Assembly: GCF_014649875.1 (NCBI RefSeq) | Contig: NZ_BMTW01000009.1 | Coordinates: 124,001-188,000 of the forward strand | DNA from: Streptomyces rubiginosohelvolus | GTDB taxonomy: Bacteria; Actinomycetota; Actinomycetes; Streptomycetales; Streptomycetaceae | Length of the DNA stretch: 64,000 bases | Direction of reading: 5' to 3' | Shown here: in pieces, positions 26,551 to 34,994 of the stretch | How positions within the stretch are numbered: the first letter of the stretch is position 1 | Layout: each line of letters begins with the position of its first letter | Notes under the pieces: generated by a model | Told to the model about the DNA's origin: nothing | Seen by the model: only the letters and a program-made list of their open reading frames with translations | The model's database searches: none | Program-made: the position numbers and the translations under genes

Positions 26551-26724
26551 CGACCCTCCCTCGAAGTGGCGGTGAACGTTTTCATCGGCTGACGCTCCGG
26601 CTCTGAGAATGGCGATGGCGGCTCGTCACACATGCACCGGGGGCGCACGTTATGTCCGCCGAAACCGCCAGGGCAAGCCGTTGAACAGCGGATTTCGACG
26701 AGCCAGGGGCGGTGATCGGATCAC

Positions 26725-26741
26725 TTGTCATTCGATGACAA
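26725..26741. promoter_or_regulatory. candidate operator upstream of mkl
   Basis: Perfect palindrome TTGTCAT-TCG-ATGACAA (7-bp arms, 3-bp centre), about 175 bp upstream of the mkl start. The size and GTC/GAC symmetry suit a GntR/FadR-like or similar dimeric regulator; mycobacterial mce1 is controlled by a FadR-family GntR protein. No GntR gene is in the window. Confidence 0.4.
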
Positions 26742-26968
26742 AGCCGGTCTCCGACCTTGTCGAAACCTGCGCATGCAGCCAGGCGTTCCCGATCGGCACG
26801 CCTGGGACGCTACGGGCCGGTAACCTGACTTCGCAATACTGGGTACAGATTTTCCTCGGCGAGAATTCATGAGGTGCCGATGATTGTCTCCGGGTGAGCA
26901 ATCTGCTTGCCAAACCTGTCGGATGATGAGGAAACGCACGGTCGGCGGACCGGCCCGCGGGCATGAAA

Positions 26969-27002
26969 GAGCCCTTCCGGTCCCGTGGAACCGGAAGGGC
27001 TC
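26969..27002 (-). terminator. terminator of the DUF6801-type gene
   Basis: 13-bp perfect stem GAGCCCTTCCGGT (26969-26981) / ACCGGAAGGGCTC (26990-27002), 8-nt loop, followed on the minus strand by CTTTCAT. It lies 14 bp after the stop at 27016. Confidence 0.8.
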
Positions 27003-27015
27003 GGAGGCTTTCAGG

Positions 27016-28533
27016 TCACCGCTCGGGCTTCGGCTTCCTCGGCGGGCAGTCGGGCCCCTCCGGGTTCGTGGCCACACACAGCGGCGCCTGGGTCATCTTG
27101 GTGTAGTTGTCGGCCTTCTTGCCCGGGCTGGAGATCGCCGAGGTGAAGATCGGGTCGAGGTCCTCCGTGGCGCCGCACCCCTCGAACGGCGGGATGTGGG
27201 CGTACCCGGTCAGGGTGCCGCCGTACGCCACCAGGTAGCCGGCCGGCGGATAGCTCTGGCCGTACCCCTTCAGCACCTGCTCGAAGGGGCGTGCGGTGCG
27301 GCAGTCGGGTCCCACGTCCAGGGGCACGCCGTTCACCTCGACGTCGGAGAGCCGCATCACGAGCTGGGCCGTGACCGTGGTCTCCTCCGGGTAGGTCGGC
27401 GTGTTGGTGACCGTGTGGGTGTGGATCGCGGCCGGGGGGCCCACCTGCTCCAGCGTCATGGTGGCGGTGGTCGGCATGAACCCGTAGCTGAGGAACGTGG
27501 CCTTCGTCGGCGGGAGTTGGCGCTTCCCTCCGTAGTCGAAGTTCACCTCGGAGCTGACGTCGACGGTGGAGGCGCAGGAGTCGTTGATGTAGCGCTTGTT
27601 GAGCACCACCTTCATGAACGCGGGCCCCAGCGCCGCCGCGCCGTCCAGCTTGGCGGCGTTCGCGTAGCCGGCCGCATAGGTCTCGGCGGTGGTCATCACC
27701 CACTCGGGCGGGATCTCGATCGGGCAGCTGCCCGGGTCGTCCTCCAGGGCTTCGCGCCGCTTCTCGGTGAGGGCGTCGATCTTCTCCCGTGCGGTGGGCG
27801 GCAGCCCCTCGGCCGGGCGGGTGGGGGCGGGATCCGGTGCGGGCTCGCTCTCGCCGGGCCGGGGTGCGGGCGCCGTGGGGTCCTGGTCGCCGCGGATCGC
27901 GATGGCGGCCAGTTCGGGCTCCTGGCCGGAGGCCGGGGTGCAGGCGACGTCGAGTCCCGGGGGCGTGGTCGGCTCTCCGGCCTCCGTGAGCGAGGTCAGC
28001 GCGAGGTCGAGCGCGTCGGGGGCGAGCGTCGCGCGTCCGGGGCTGCCGAAGGTGACCGTCGGCACGTCTCCGGTCGCGGTGAGGGTCAGTGCGCCTGGGT
28101 CTTGGCCCTCGCCCTCGCCCTCGCCCGGCGTGGGCAGCTCCGCCGGCGGGGCGGTCAGGTCCTGCCAGGAGGCGTCGGCGGACTTGTCGCCGACGCTGTT
28201 GCGGACGGTGAGCCGGGCGACGGCCGACAGGGTGGCGGCGTCCAGGTCGGCGAACCGGGCGAGCGCCGTCGGCGGCAGAGTCACCTCGACCGCCACCTGA
28301 GCGGGGCGGATCTCCTCGCCCGTACGGGCCGAGGTGGGCAGCACCGCCGAGACGAGGACATCCACCTCCTCGGGCCCGGAGGGGAAGGGGCAGGTGTAGC
28401 GGAGGGCGACCTCCGACTTCTGTTCCGCGGCGGCCGATTCGGCGCTGGGTACGAGCGCGGTGGCGACGACGAGCGCCCCGCCCACGGCCCAGTGGATCGG
28501 TCGTCTCGCTGCGGCGCGTGCATCGACGGTCAT
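27016..28533 (-). CDS. secreted protein with DUF6801-like domain
   Basis: 505-aa exported protein. Signal peptide at about residues 10-32 (GGALVVATALVPSAESAAA). The first half (about 38-130) has the two-cysteine beta domain that I recognise as DUF6801-like (RYTCPFPSGPEEVDVLVSA, ...IRPAQVAVEVTLPP). A Pro/Glu-rich linker follows (about 225-260), then a Cys-containing second half (SCPIEIPPEW, NDSCASTVD, GPDCRTARPFEQ, EGCGATEDL, GPDCPPRK). Function unknown; such proteins are frequent beside mce loci and sterol-related genes in actinobacteria, which is from memory. The ATG at 28533 has GGAAGGA upstream. Confidence 0.65.
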   Translation of the reverse strand: MTVDARAAARRPIHWAVGGALVVATALVPSAESAAAEQKSEVALRYTCPFPSGPEEVDVLVSAVLPTSARTGEEIRPAQVAVEVTLPPTALARFADLDAATLSAVARLTVRNSVGDKSADASWQDLTAPPAELPTPGEGEGEGQDPGALTLTATGDVPTVTFGSPGRATLAPDALDLALTSLTEAGEPTTPPGLDVACTPASGQEPELAAIAIRGDQDPTAPAPRPGESEPAPDPAPTRPAEGLPPTAREKIDALTEKRREALEDDPGSCPIEIPPEWVMTTAETYAAGYANAAKLDGAAALGPAFMKVVLNKRYINDSCASTVDVSSEVNFDYGGKRQLPPTKATFLSYGFMPTTATMTLEQVGPPAAIHTHTVTNTPTYPEETTVTAQLVMRLSDVEVNGVPLDVGPDCRTARPFEQVLKGYGQSYPPAGYLVAYGGTLTGYAHIPPFEGCGATEDLDPIFTSAISSPGKKADNYTKMTQAPLCVATNPEGPDCPPRKPKPER

Positions 28534-28876
28534 ACGGATGTGTCCTTCCGGCGCGCGTGGGCCCGGAGAGCGGGCGGCTGCGGAGCGGGTCCGGGGTGCG
28601 GCGGCTCTGCGGGCGGCGGCCGGGCGGGCCGCGGGCGGACTTCGGGGCGGGTCGGACGACGGCCCTACCGACGGGTAGGGTACGCACGCCGGCGACCCCC
28701 TGGGAAGGGCCGGGTTCCCGATCGGATCACCGGCGCGGGGACTTTGGCAGCGGGTGACAATCCGCCGCCGGGCTCCTTGTCGGCGGGTGCGCGAAATCGT
28801 GCCCGGCCGTCGGGTGCGCACGGCCGGGCACGACGTTCAGACGCGCTACGTCAGCGGTACGTCAGCGGGGACGGGA
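28534..28876. other. intergenic region with terminator and palindrome
   Basis: 343 bp between two minus-strand secreted-protein genes. It holds the terminator of the 28877 gene and a 7-bp-arm inverted repeat CCCTACC-GACG-GGTAGGG (28663-28680) about 130 bp upstream of the 28533 start, a possible operator. No gene seen. Confidence 0.5.
28798..28832 (-). terminator. terminator after the 218-aa secreted protein gene
   Basis: 13-bp perfect stem CGTGCCCGGCCGT (28798-28810) / ACGGCCGGGCACG (28820-28832), 9-nt loop, about 45 bp after the stop at 28877. Confidence 0.75.
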
Positions 28877-29533
28877 TCAGCCGCTGATGACCGGGGACTT
28901 GTTGGTCGCGGTGCTGATGATGGTGTACAGCCCCTGGAAGCTGGCGGTGGTGCCGACGATGCCGCAGCCGCCGCCGACCTTGTTGGCTATGGAGAGGGTG
29001 AGCCCGCCGCCGGCGGTGTTCAGGGTGCCGTTGCTGCCACCCGCGGTCGGGTTGTTGTACTTGGCCGCGACCTTGCCGGTCACGTCGAAGGTGCAGGGGC
29101 CGAGGATGCTGCTCCCGGACACCTTCGCCTTGATCGCTCTGATCTCACCGGTCACCTGCCCCGTGGAGTTGGTTCCGGCGCCCGCCGCGTAGTCCAGGCC
29201 CCAGATCTCCCACGGCGGCGTGGTGGTCACCGTCCAGGTGGAGCTGAAGGGGCCGGTGCACGGCGAGTTGAACGAGATCGCCGAGATGGACGCGAGCTTG
29301 GCCGGGCTCCCCGCGACCGGGGAGGTCGGCGCGGAGCCCGAGGCGGCGGAGGTCGCACACTGGATCTTGTTGCCGTTGTTGTCGGTCAGGACGGTCACTC
29401 CGGCGGTGCCCTTGAAGGCGCCGGTCGGGCTGATCGTCCAGCTGGTCGGCGCGGCGACGGCCGACGGGGCGGCCAGTACGACGGATGCCGCGGCGGCACC
29501 GATCGCGGTCAGGACACCGGTTCGCTTGAACAT
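28877..29533 (-). CDS. secreted protein of unknown function (218 aa)
   Basis: 218-aa protein with a clear Sec signal peptide (MFKRTGVLTAIGAAAASVVL, cleavage after VAA near residue 28). The mature part is rich in Gly/Ser/Thr/Ala and predicted beta strands, with five cysteines (for example KIQCATSA, NSPCTGP, LGPCTFD, GGGCGIVG). I do not recognise a family with certainty. It sits between two other secreted-protein genes on the same strand, upstream of the mce operon, and has its own terminator. It might be an exported component for lipid handling, but that rests on position only. Confidence 0.65.
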   Translation of the reverse strand: MFKRTGVLTAIGAAAASVVLAAPSAVAAPTSWTISPTGAFKGTAGVTVLTDNNGNKIQCATSAASGSAPTSPVAGSPAKLASISAISFNSPCTGPFSSTWTVTTTPPWEIWGLDYAAGAGTNSTGQVTGEIRAIKAKVSGSSILGPCTFDVTGKVAAKYNNPTAGGSNGTLNTAGGGLTLSIANKVGGGCGIVGTTASFQGLYTIISTATNKSPVISG

Positions 29534-29684
29534 GGGGGTACTCCCTTTTCTTGTCCCGTTGGGGATTCGGCTGAACGTGACTGGAGAGGTTCGTGCGCTG
29601 TGTCCGCCGGGCCGGACGGTTCGGCGCTCGGCGGATCCAAGGACGGTTGCCGCATCACCTCCTCGTACGGGTGAAGGGGACGGC

Positions 29685-30620
29685 CTACCGCTTGGCGGAG
29701 TGCCAGAATTCGGACAGCTTCCGGCCCTCGTTCGGCGCGAGGCCGGCGGGGTCGTAGGGGCTGCCGAAGTACGTGGTGGTGGCGTCGAGCGTCACGCTGT
29801 TCTTCCCGGCGGCGGACGGGAGACCGGTCTTGAGGTTCACCGCCCAGTCCAGGAGCCCGGCTCCGCAACCGCTTGCGCCCGGTACGGCGAACGTGGCGTC
29901 GCCCTGGTCGGCGCCGTCGAAGGTGTAGCGCCCCATCTCGCCCTCGTCGTCGTTCGGCGTCCCGTCGGCTCCGAACCGCTGGAGCGAGAGGGTGGGCGCC
30001 GTCACGTTCTGCGGCTTGAGGAGCACCGGGTTCGCGGTGGTCCCGATGTAGCACTTGTCACCCAGGAACGGATTCTTGAGGTGGATACGCACCGGGATGG
30101 TGAGAATGGGCTCACCGGTGGAGAAAGCCGCGCTCATATTGAAGTCGCGGGGCGCTCCGGCCGGTTCGATGGTGGCCGTCACCCGGTTGAGATTGTTGTC
30201 CGTCAACTGACGGCAGATTCCCGAGATGAGGGGAATTCCACTGGGGCACATCAGCCCGAGGAGCCCGCCGGGGATCTCCGCCGGGTCCGCCCTCAGGGCC
30301 CCTTCGGGCGGGGCCACCAGCGAGGCGGTGCCGTCGGCGCGCTGGATGACGCCGAGCTGCAGATCGGTGTGGCCGGTGGAGACCACGCTCTTGCCCAGCG
30401 TGATGGAGCCGGTGGCCGAGCTCGACGCGATGCAGGCGGCGATGGTGTTCACACCGTCGGCGGCCAGCATGGCGGGCGCGTCGACCGGACAGCGGTTGAA
30501 GGGCGCCCAGTCGCCGTTGAGCTGGGTGGCGGCGGTGGCCGAGCCGGTGGAGAGCACAGCGCTGAATGCCGTGAAGGCCGCGAGCAGACCTACGCGGGCT
30601 CGATTGGAAACGGATCTCAT
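29685..30620 (-). CDS. secreted protein of unknown function (311 aa)
   Basis: 311-aa exported protein; signal peptide about residues 8-31 (VGLLAAFTAFSAVLSTGSATAA). The mature domain starts TQLNGDWAPFNRCPVDAPAM and contains several isolated cysteines (AACIASS, LMCPSGIPL, GICRQL, DKCYIGT, GCGAGLL) and a beta-rich composition. The start at 30620 follows GAGGGG. I do not recognise the family securely. The pattern (exported, beta-rich, Cys pairs) matches the two downstream neighbours, so the three may form a functional set. Confidence 0.65.
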   Translation of the reverse strand: MRSVSNRARVGLLAAFTAFSAVLSTGSATAATQLNGDWAPFNRCPVDAPAMLAADGVNTIAACIASSSATGSITLGKSVVSTGHTDLQLGVIQRADGTASLVAPPEGALRADPAEIPGGLLGLMCPSGIPLISGICRQLTDNNLNRVTATIEPAGAPRDFNMSAAFSTGEPILTIPVRIHLKNPFLGDKCYIGTTANPVLLKPQNVTAPTLSLQRFGADGTPNDDEGEMGRYTFDGADQGDATFAVPGASGCGAGLLDWAVNLKTGLPSAAGKNSVTLDATTTYFGSPYDPAGLAPNEGRKLSEFWHSAKR

Positions 30621-31429
30621 GTCGTCCCCTCTGTCGGCCGCCGTGGCGCGGCCTCGTGCACGAAGTTGACCGGTTCTGCAACGCATGCCCGCACCGCGAC
30701 GACCGTCGGCGGCGTTGGGGCCTCGGGCGGCCCGGGGGCGGAGGATCGGAGCATCAAATTTCGGGCAGATTTCATGCCCGAATTGACCGAGGCGTGATGT
30801 TACTCGCGGGAAACAGGGCGACACAATCCGTCCGGCTAAGATTCTTTGCACCGCACTCTTTTTGATCCGTAAATGAGCATCAAGGCCCGCTCCCCTTATC
30901 AAGGAATGCGCACCCGGAGGCAGGGAATTGCGCACCGTCGGCCGGAACCCCGCGCGCGGTACGCACGCGGGGCCGATCCGCCGGGAGACACGGAAGTCAG
31001 GCTTCCGTTCTCCGGCGGACGGCATGTAATTCGGCCAGGCGGCTTGAAATCCCTGTTCAGGAGAGGGCGTTCACTCGCGTTCGCCATGGTGAGCCGCCCG
31101 TACACCCGACCACTCCCCGGCGAGCCTCACTCCGACCCGACCACGCCGGGAACTACTCGACGGCAGCGGAACCGCTTTGTTGTCACCGCCTGAGCGGGCG
31201 GCCGAAATTCATTGTCCGAAAGCGCGCAGCAGCGCCCGACCTGCACGGAAGTCGCACAGTGCGGCCGAGATGTGTGCCCCCTGCACGTCGATCTTGTCCA
31301 AGTGGTGTGCAGTACCTGTTCCTTGGTCTATCTTCGTCGCGGACTTGGTACGCACCTGTCGGTTCGTGGGAGCGCTTTCCCCCCACCGTCTCACCCCACC
31401 ACCGGGCGCCGGGAGCAAGGGGATCTGTC
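30621..31429. other. divergent intergenic region between the secreted-protein genes and the PucR gene
   Basis: 809 bp, noticeably richer in A/T than the flanks around 30750-30900. It holds an inverted repeat at 30760-30782 and presumably both divergent promoters. The short frames here have poor codon bias and no ribosome sites, so I call no gene. Confidence 0.6.
30760..30782. promoter_or_regulatory. inverted repeat, candidate operator
   Basis: TTCGGGCA-N7-TGCCCGAA, 8-bp perfect arms about 140 bp upstream of the 30620 start and far upstream of pucR. A dimeric regulator such as the nearby PucR protein could bind it; unproven. Confidence 0.35.
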
Positions 31430-32644
31430 ATGCCACATCTCATACAGCCGTTGGATACCGAAGACCCGCTCGGGCCGCTCCCGCAGGAATTCGCGGCGAT
31501 CATGAGGCCCGAACTGCCCAGCCTCATCAAGGAAATCGGCGTCGAGGTCACCCGGGCCTATCCGGAATACGCCCGGCTGCTCGACGGACCGAACGGGCAG
31601 GCCATCAGGGTGGGCGTGGAGCAGAGCCTCGCCTCTTTCGTCGATCTGGTGGCCGAGCCCTCCTCCCCGACCACGCTCCGGGACGACATGTGCCGGCGCT
31701 TCGGACGGTTCGAGGCGTACGAGGGCCGGAGCATGGACACCCTTCAGGGGGCCTACCGGCTGGGCGCGCGGGTCGCGCTGCGCCGGGCGAAGAAGGTCGG
31801 GCAGAGCTATCACCTCTCCCCCACCTTGATGCTGAGCTTCGCCGACGCGCTCTTCGCCTACGTCGACGAACTGGAATCGCTTTCCCGGGAAGGCTTCCTG
31901 GAGGCGCAGTCCCAGTCGGGCGAGCACAGCGAGGCGCTGCGCCGCCGGCTGCTCCATCTGATCCTCGCCGGACGTCCGGCCCCCGGGAGCGCCATCGCCG
32001 ATCTGTGCGAGCAGACCGGGTGGGCACTGCCCGAGGAGGTGACGCTGGTCGCCGTGCGCGCCCCGGCGGAGCTGGACCGGCTCAACGCGGACCGTGACCT
32101 TCTCGTCGATCTCAGCGCCCCTCAGCCGCATCTGCTCGTCCCCGGAGCGCTGGACGACGCACGAAGATCCATGCTCGCCCAGGCCCTGCCGGCCGGGCGC
32201 ATGGCGATCGGGCTGACCGTCCCCACGGCGCTGGCCTGCGAATCGCTCCGCTGGGCCCGCCGGGTTCTGGAGCTCGTCGACTCCGGTGTGATCGAGGACG
32301 CTCCGCTGATCCGCTGTGAGGACCACCTCCTCACCCTGTGGCTCCTGTCCGACCCCGCCCTGCTCGACCAGCTCGCCCAGCGGGAGCTGGCCGCCGTCGC
32401 GGGGATCAGCGCGACCCGCCGGGAACGGCTGGTCGAGACGCTGCGGATCTGGCTCGACACCCGGGGCACCGCGGCGCAGATGGGCGCGCTGCTGGATGTC
32501 CACCCGCAGACCGTGCGCTACCGCATGCGCAGCCTGGAGACCATCTTCGGTGACCAACTCGTCGATCCCGAGAGCCGCTTCGCCACCGAGGCGGTACTGC
32601 GCGCGCTGCGGCTGCGTTCCCGTGCCACCGGCACATCCCCCTGA
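31430..32644 (+). CDS. PucR/CdaR-family transcriptional regulator
   Basis: 404-aa regulator. The first two thirds hold a sensory region (about residues 1-140, helical, RPELPSLIKEIGVEVTRAYP) and a degenerate cyclic-nucleotide-like middle; the last 65 residues are the PucR-type HTH: RERLVETLRIWLDTRGTAAQ, then LLDVHPQTVRYRMRSLETIF. Such regulators respond to small metabolites and often control the divergent or adjacent genes; here the three secreted proteins, or the SCP2/acyl-CoA dehydrogenase pair, are candidates. The ATG at 31430 has AAGGGGA upstream, deciding it against the earlier in-frame start. Confidence 0.85.
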   Translation: MPHLIQPLDTEDPLGPLPQEFAAIMRPELPSLIKEIGVEVTRAYPEYARLLDGPNGQAIRVGVEQSLASFVDLVAEPSSPTTLRDDMCRRFGRFEAYEGRSMDTLQGAYRLGARVALRRAKKVGQSYHLSPTLMLSFADALFAYVDELESLSREGFLEAQSQSGEHSEALRRRLLHLILAGRPAPGSAIADLCEQTGWALPEEVTLVAVRAPAELDRLNADRDLLVDLSAPQPHLLVPGALDDARRSMLAQALPAGRMAIGLTVPTALACESLRWARRVLELVDSGVIEDAPLIRCEDHLLTLWLLSDPALLDQLAQRELAAVAGISATRRERLVETLRIWLDTRGTAAQMGALLDVHPQTVRYRMRSLETIFGDQLVDPESRFATEAVLRALRLRSRATGTSP

Positions 32645-32772
32645 TCCGGATCACGTTCGGCGTGACGGGTCAACTTACCGGCGCGTAAGGCGAAATAGAC
32701 GGTCAGTCCCAAACGGTTGCGACACGGAGACGTATCCGGCGAGAAACCCGGAACCGCGTCCCGTACACAGGA

Positions 32773-32804
32773 GGGAGTCCGTCGCCCGCCGGGCGACGGC
32801 TCCC
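32773..32804. terminator. hairpin between pucR and the 87-aa gene
   Basis: CCGTCGCCC (32779-32787) / GGGCGACGG (32791-32799), loop GCC, extended by GGGAG/CTCCC with one bulged T. It may terminate pucR, or be a leader structure of the gene at 32846, whose start is 41 nt further on. Confidence 0.55.
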
Positions 32805-32845
32805 GTGCACCGCCTCCTGGCCGACCACCGAAAAGGGAAAGCCCC

Positions 32846-33109
32846 ATGACCGCCTCGCACCTCCTCGTCCCCGTGCCGATCCCGGACCGGGTCGCCGCGC
32901 TGATCGGTTCGTGCATTCCGCCGCACATCCTCCAGGCGGAGTTCGACGCCGACTGCGCGGCCCGCGAGGTCCGCAGGTTCCGCGGGCCACGGCTGGGCGT
33001 CGAGGACCAGGCCGACCGCGAACAGGCCCTGTCCGAACTTGCCCGCGCCAACAAGGTGCTCTCCGCGCACCACCCCTGTCTCGCCGTGCTGCCCGGATCG
33101 CCCTTCTGA
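32846..33109 (+). CDS. small protein of unknown function (87 aa)
   Basis: 87-aa protein, start at an ATG preceded by AAAAGGGAAAG. It has an amphipathic middle (HILQAEFDADCAAREVRRFR) and two cysteines, no signal peptide and no clear motif. Good codon bias supports it as real. It lies between pucR and the SCP2 gene, 72 bp from the latter. No function can be given. Confidence 0.55.
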   Translation: MTASHLLVPVPIPDRVAALIGSCIPPHILQAEFDADCAAREVRRFRGPRLGVEDQADREQALSELARANKVLSAHHPCLAVLPGSPF

Positions 33110-33140
33110 CCGGCCTTGCGGGACGCCACCGCTCCCCTTA

Positions 33141-33174
33141 CCTTACTCCCAAGTAAGTTTACTTCGGAGTAAGG
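33141..33174. promoter_or_regulatory. tandem palindromic operator before the SCP2/acyl-CoA dehydrogenase operon
   Basis: Two 14-bp sites of the form TTACT-N4-AGTAA: TTACTCCCAAGTAA (33143-33156) and TTACTTCGGAGTAA (33159-33172), spaced 16 bp centre to centre. Together they form a larger dyad (33141-33174) with one mismatch. It ends 8 bp before the GTG at 33182, overlapping the ribosome site, so bound protein would block transcription. The shape suits a TetR-family fatty-acid regulator. Confidence 0.65.
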
Positions 33175-33181
33175 AATTGGT

Positions 33182-33655
33182 GTGGACGGAACCAGCAGCG
33201 GCAACCTCACCGACGACCTGTCCGCGCTCGACTTCGCCGCGGTCGCTCCCGAGGAGTTCGCACGGATCGTCAAGGGTCTGTCGGCCAAGCAGCTCGCCGA
33301 GGTCATGCGGGGTGAGCTGCGTACCCGGATCCTCGGCGAGGTCTTCGGCCGGATGCGGCAGCAGTTCCGGTCCGAGGCGGCCGGCGGCCTCACCGCGCTG
33401 ATCCGCTGGAAGATCACCGGGGAGAGCGACGCGGTCTACGAGACGGCGATAGCCGACGGCGCCTGCCGGGTCACCGCGGGCCGCTCGGACGCCGAACCCC
33501 GCACCACGCTGGTGATGGCCGACGCGGAGTTCCTCAAGCTCGTCTCCGGCAACGGCAATCCGGTCACGATGTTCATGACGCGCAAGCTCAAGGTCGCCGG
33601 TGACGTCGGTCTGGCGTCCGGCCTCACCCGCTACTTCGACATCCCGAAGGCGTGA
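33182..33655 (+). CDS. SCP2 sterol-binding domain protein
   Basis: 157-aa SCP2-fold protein, binding acyl-CoA, fatty acid or sterol in a hydrophobic tunnel. After a helical N-terminus (about 1-55) the SCP2 core spans about 65-157, with ALIRWKITGE, CRVTAGRSDAEPRTTLVMAD and the hallmark end NPVTMFMTRKLKVAGDVGLA. It is followed four bases later by an acyl-CoA dehydrogenase start and is controlled by the tandem palindrome just upstream, so a role delivering or holding lipid substrate for that enzyme is likely. GTG start after AAGGAAT. Confidence 0.88.
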   Translation: MDGTSSGNLTDDLSALDFAAVAPEEFARIVKGLSAKQLAEVMRGELRTRILGEVFGRMRQQFRSEAAGGLTALIRWKITGESDAVYETAIADGACRVTAGRSDAEPRTTLVMADAEFLKLVSGNGNPVTMFMTRKLKVAGDVGLASGLTRYFDIPKA

Positions 33656-33659
33656 GGGC

Positions 33660-34874
33660 ATGAGCTTCTTCTCCCTGGCCCTGACCGAGGAACAGCAGGA
33701 CCTGCGCGACTGGGTGCACGGCTTCGCCGCCCAGGTGGTCCGCCCGGCCGCCGCCGAGTGGGACGCCCGGGAGGAAACGCCCTGGCCGGTGATCCAGGAG
33801 GCCGCCCGGATCGGTCTGTACGGATTCGAATCGCTCGCCGACCTGTACGGGGACCCCACGGGGCTCTCCCTCCAGATCGCCAACGAGGAGCTGTTCTGGG
33901 GTGACGCGGGCATCGGCATGGCCCTGTTCGGCACCTCGCTCGCGGTCGCCGGGATCTTCGCCTCCGGCACTCCGGACCAGCTCGCCGAATGGGTGCCGCA
34001 GTGCTTCGGCGACGAGGACGACCCGAAGGTCGCCGCGTTCTGCGTCTCCGAGCCGGGCGCCGGGTCCGACGTCTCCGCGATGACGACGAGGGCCCGTCAC
34101 GACGAGGCGACCGACGAGTGGGTGATCTCCGGCCAGAAGGCGTGGATCACCAACGGCGGCATCGCCGAGGTCCATGTCGTCGTCGCCTCGGTCGACCCGT
34201 CGCTCGGCTCCCGGGGACAGGCCGCGTTCATCGTGCCACCGGGCACGAAGGGCCTGACAGCGGGCCGTACGGTCAAGAAGCTCGGCCTGCGCGCCTCGCA
34301 CACCGCGGACCTCTTCCTCGACGACGTCCGCGTCCCCGGCCACTGCTTGCTCGGCGGAAAGGAGAAGCTGGACGCCCGCCTCGCCCGAGCCCGCGAGGGC
34401 GGCCCCGCCAAGGGCCAGGCGGCCATGGCCACGTTCGAGGTCAGCCGCCCGACGGTGGCCGCGCAGGCGCTCGGCATCGCACGCGCCGCCTACGAATACG
34501 CCCTGGAATACGCCGGTGAGCGCGAGGCGTTCGGCAGGCCGATCATCGAGAACCAGTCGATCGCCTTCGCGCTGGCGGACATCCGTACCGAGATCGAAGC
34601 CGTACGCCTGCTGATCTGGCAGGCCGCCTGGATGGCCCGCAACGACCGCACCTTCGACGCGGGCCAGGGCTCCATGTCGAAACTGCGGGCGGGTGAACTC
34701 GCGGTCGCGGCGACGGAGAAGGCGGTCCAGATCCTCGGCGGCGCGGGCTACAGCCGGGAGCACCCGGTCGAGCGCATGTACCGCGACGCCAAGATCTACA
34801 CGATCTTCGAGGGGACCAGCGAGATCCAGCGCCTCGTCATCGCGCGGGCGATCTCGGGGCGGCAGATCCGCTGA
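33660..34874 (+). CDS. acyl-CoA dehydrogenase
   Basis: 404-aa FAD-dependent acyl-CoA dehydrogenase catalysing alpha,beta-oxidation of acyl-CoA. N-terminal helical domain (FSLALTEEQQDLRDWV), beta domain with FCVSEPGAGSDVSAM (FAD-contact), C-terminal domain with RPTVAAQALGIA, EAFGRPIIENQ, QILGGAGYSREHPVERMYRD and the catalytic base glutamate in IFEGTSEIQRL. It is co-transcribed with the SCP2 gene. Whether the substrate is a fatty acyl-CoA or a sterol side chain is open; the pairing with SCP2 near an mce importer makes either possible. Confidence 0.92.
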   Translation: MSFFSLALTEEQQDLRDWVHGFAAQVVRPAAAEWDAREETPWPVIQEAARIGLYGFESLADLYGDPTGLSLQIANEELFWGDAGIGMALFGTSLAVAGIFASGTPDQLAEWVPQCFGDEDDPKVAAFCVSEPGAGSDVSAMTTRARHDEATDEWVISGQKAWITNGGIAEVHVVVASVDPSLGSRGQAAFIVPPGTKGLTAGRTVKKLGLRASHTADLFLDDVRVPGHCLLGGKEKLDARLARAREGGPAKGQAAMATFEVSRPTVAAQALGIARAAYEYALEYAGEREAFGRPIIENQSIAFALADIRTEIEAVRLLIWQAAWMARNDRTFDAGQGSMSKLRAGELAVAATEKAVQILGGAGYSREHPVERMYRDAKIYTIFEGTSEIQRLVIARAISGRQIR

Positions 34875-34994
34875 ACGGTCTCAACACCTCTCCCCCACCT
34901 TTTGGTCACAACTCCATCACCACCGGAACAACTCGCTCCCCCGGGCCCCGTCGGGTCGCTACGGTCGGGCCTCCGCACAGCACTTGGGGGGACC

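Larger units (their letters stand above)
26551..27015. other. regulatory intergenic region upstream of the mce operon
   Basis: 465 bp without a convincing gene. It contains the mkl ribosome site, a weak minus-strand promoter-like pair (TTGCCC complement at 26671-26676, CATAAC complement at 26649-26654, spacing 16), a 17-bp palindrome at 26725-26741, and the terminator of the next gene at 26969-27002. A short plus-strand frame at 26609-26872 has no ribosome site or recognisable product. Confidence 0.6.

Noticed and set aside
26609..26872. 87-aa plus-strand frame upstream of mkl
   Set aside because: No ribosome site, poor codon bias, crosses the operator palindrome.
34935..34985. SigE-type promoter (GGAAC ... 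GTC) before the Excalibur gene
   Set aside because: The spacing between GGAAC and GTC is 20 bases, outside the usual 16-17.
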